Source of the DNA: Paenimyroides ummariense
GTDB taxonomy: Bacteria; Bacteroidota; Bacteroidia; Flavobacteriales; Flavobacteriaceae
DNA length: 53,144 nt
Assembly: GCF_900115115.1 (NCBI RefSeq)
Contig: NZ_FOVI01000022.1
Span: 1-53,144, forward strand
Reading direction: 5' to 3'
The position numbers were made by a program, and so were the translations under genes. The notes beneath the pieces were generated by a model. The model had not been told where the DNA came from, ran no database searches, and worked only from the letters and a program-made list of their open reading frames with translations. Shown in pieces: positions 51,804 through 53,144 of the stretch (position 1 is its first letter; the number at the start of each line of letters is the position of its first letter).

Positions 51804-53144
51804 TTATCGTTTTAACGAGAAGTGACCTCTTACTTCTTTTGTTAATCCTGTTTTTGGATCTATGTAGTCTGCTTTGAACCAGTAGTCGGTTGATGGTAAT
51901 GGTTGCCCATTGAAAGTTCCATCCCATCCTTCGCCTGCCGGGCTTAACTGTTTGATTAGTTTTCCAAAACGGTCAAAGATATAGATCTTGGTATCAGGTT
52001 GGTTCTTTAACGACCAGATGTTCCATGTATCGTTGTAACCATCGTTGTTTGGTGTAAAGAATTTAGGGTAATCCATCACCGTGATTACTTTACTTGCAAT
52101 ACAAGGTTCGCCTTCTATACGTACGTAAACGGTATGCTCACCTGCTGTTACATCTAAGAAGATGTTTGAATCTTGCCATGAACCTTCGTCCAACTTGTAT
52201 TCTAACACCACTCCCGGTCCTGCGTAAGCCATTACTTCAATGGCATTGGTATCACCAAAGCTATCGGTTACCTTCACCTCGTCAATTGTGATACTTGGCG
52301 CCTCATCTACTCGTGCAGTACGTGTTGTGCTACATCCGTTTGGTCCTGTTACTACAACTGTATAGGTTCCGCCGCGTTTTGCGTACAATCTGCTACCGCC
52401 ATCTAATATATCTGCTACGCCCGGTGGTATAGCTTGCCCGTCTATTGTCCATACAAAGGTGTATCCGGTTCCTGTTACGCCTGTATCAAGATAATGCCCA
52501 CTGCTTATCCTCATTTGGTCACGGTATTCGTAACATACAAAACCGTCTATTAATGGTTTTACTTCAGGTGCGTTCTTTAAACGGATGGTGATGTTTACTT
52601 CATCAAAACATAATAGATCAGTATCTATATTAACTACTTTTGCAATAATTACTTCTCCGTTGAATACTTGTGCATTGTTTGGAGTTGCAATTCTTTTTGA
52701 ATCTATTGCTCCTGCTGCATCCCAACGGTGGTACTCTACTGTTAAATTGGCTGCCGGGATTACCTGCGTACCAATAATCTCTGCACTTAAAGTGGTTAAA
52801 TCTATTAATGAAATACCGTCGTTTACATAATCTGTTTCACAGAATTCGGTATTTGCCGGTGTAAACGCATATACTGCCTGTTCGATTTTTAGTGAGAAAC
52901 TAGCAACACTAAAACAGCCTGTATCTTTGTTTTCTACACGTACCCAGATAACCTGTTCCCATTCTGTAGCATTTATATATGTATATGGTAATGGGTTGGT
53001 ATTATTTATTGCATTTTGTTCACTTGGGAAATATCTTACAATAAAATCCGCCGGATCTTCTCCTGCCAATGCTTGTGCATCTTTATCGTGTAAATTAAAG
53101 GTTGTTGTTGGCGTAGGGTTGTCCATGCACGCTAACAATGCCTT
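51804..53144 (-). CDS. T9SS type B sorting-domain protein, C-terminal part (runs off the window)
   Basis: C-terminal 447 codons of a larger exported protein. The frame stays open to the window edge (53144) and the 53138 TTG is not a credible start. The last ~85 residues are the gliding-motility type B sorting domain: FFTPNNDGYNDTWNIW, IYIFDRFGKLIKQLSP, GWDGTFNGQPLPSTDYWF and a HFSLKR end. Before it are Ig/PKD-like modules with paired Cys and acidic-aromatic blocks (for example GCFSVASFSLKIEQ and YTVVVTGPNGCSTTRTARV), as in giant adhesins. Export would use SprA, and PorP/SprF-type partners. Confidence 0.88.
   Translation of the reverse strand, partial: KALLACMDNPTPTTTFNLHDKDAQALAGEDPADFIVRYFPSEQNAINNTNPLPYTYINATEWEQVIWVRVENKDTGCFSVASFSLKIEQAVYAFTPANTEFCETDYVNDGISLIDLTTLSAEIIGTQVIPAANLTVEYHRWDAAGAIDSKRIATPNNAQVFNGEVIIAKVVNIDTDLLCFDEVNITIRLKNAPEVKPLIDGFVCYEYRDQMRISSGHYLDTGVTGTGYTFVWTIDGQAIPPGVADILDGGSRLYAKRGGTYTVVVTGPNGCSTTRTARVDEAPSITIDEVKVTDSFGDTNAIEVMAYAGPGVVLEYKLDEGSWQDSNIFLDVTAGEHTVYVRIEGEPCIASKVITVMDYPKFFTPNNDGYNDTWNIWSLKNQPDTKIYIFDRFGKLIKQLSPAGEGWDGTFNGQPLPSTDYWFKADYIDPKTGLTKEVRGHFSLKR

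Noticed and set aside
1..53144. tRNA, rRNA, CRISPR, insertion sequences, prophage
   Set aside because: No cloverleaf-like gene, regular spaced repeats, transposase, integrase or phage structural gene was seen in any frame.

Overview
The window reads as chromosome of a low-GC Bacteroidota, most likely family Flavobacteriaceae (Flavobacterium/Myroides-like). The grounds are a full-length SprA (type IX secretion translocon), a PorP/SprF protein, a type B sorting domain on a truncated cargo protein at the right edge, the NusB-DUF1573-YajC block, an ExbB-ExbD-ExbD-TonB operon, a PUR-family DUF3276 protein, and repeated TAnnTTTG promoter -7 boxes typical of the Bacteroidota primary sigma factor. 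I see no rRNA, tRNA, CRISPR array, transposase, integrase or origin.

Layout. 206-2253 (minus): an AT-rich two-gene module, a SIR2-like protein followed by a DUF262 protein with TAATG stop/start overlap. It is the clearest accessory element and the best candidate for a little-described defence system. 2484-14339 (plus): malic enzyme, ruvA, sprA, gcvH, a VanZ-like protein, deoC. 14573-19697 (plus): a respiratory cluster (heme O synthase, two subunit III-type proteins, subunit IV, an SCO-like protein without copper ligands, a canonical SCO protein, DUF420, a small CxxC membrane protein), then tsaB. 20397-24012 (minus): a secreted protein, a DUF255 thioredoxin-like protein and an Nfu protein with a duplicated N-terminal domain. 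24195-25783 (plus): PorP/SprF and a gamma carbonic anhydrase-like protein. 25834-28707 (minus): a secreted protein, the PUR-family protein and an ABC exporter.

28869-33492 (plus): leucine dehydrogenase-like enzyme, nusB, DUF1573 lipoprotein, yajC and kynurenine 3-monooxygenase, with a 52-residue membrane protein on the minus strand at 31820-31978. 33511-35022 (minus): HerA/YjgR-like ATPase. 35347-39580 (plus): exbB, two exbD, tonB, a small membrane protein and a second tonB. 39761-43464 (plus): PstS-like lipoprotein, TPR protein, queE, a DUF2059-like protein. 43593-49853: methyltransferase, YkgJ-type protein, a small ORF, NamZ-type muramidase, an FtsX/LolC-type permease, and a PiT transporter with its DUF47 partner. 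50016-51659 (plus): biotin-dependent carboxyltransferase. 51804-53144 (minus): C-terminal part of a type B T9SS cargo.

Four short dispersed-repeat-like sequences were noticed (about 14408-14471, 43505-43590, 45767-45790, 47855-47950). The third lies in frame inside the namZ-like gene. Most transcription units end in a clear hairpin with a T-run, and several start 14-16 bases after a TAnnTTTG box. All assignments come from reading the sequence; no searches were run.
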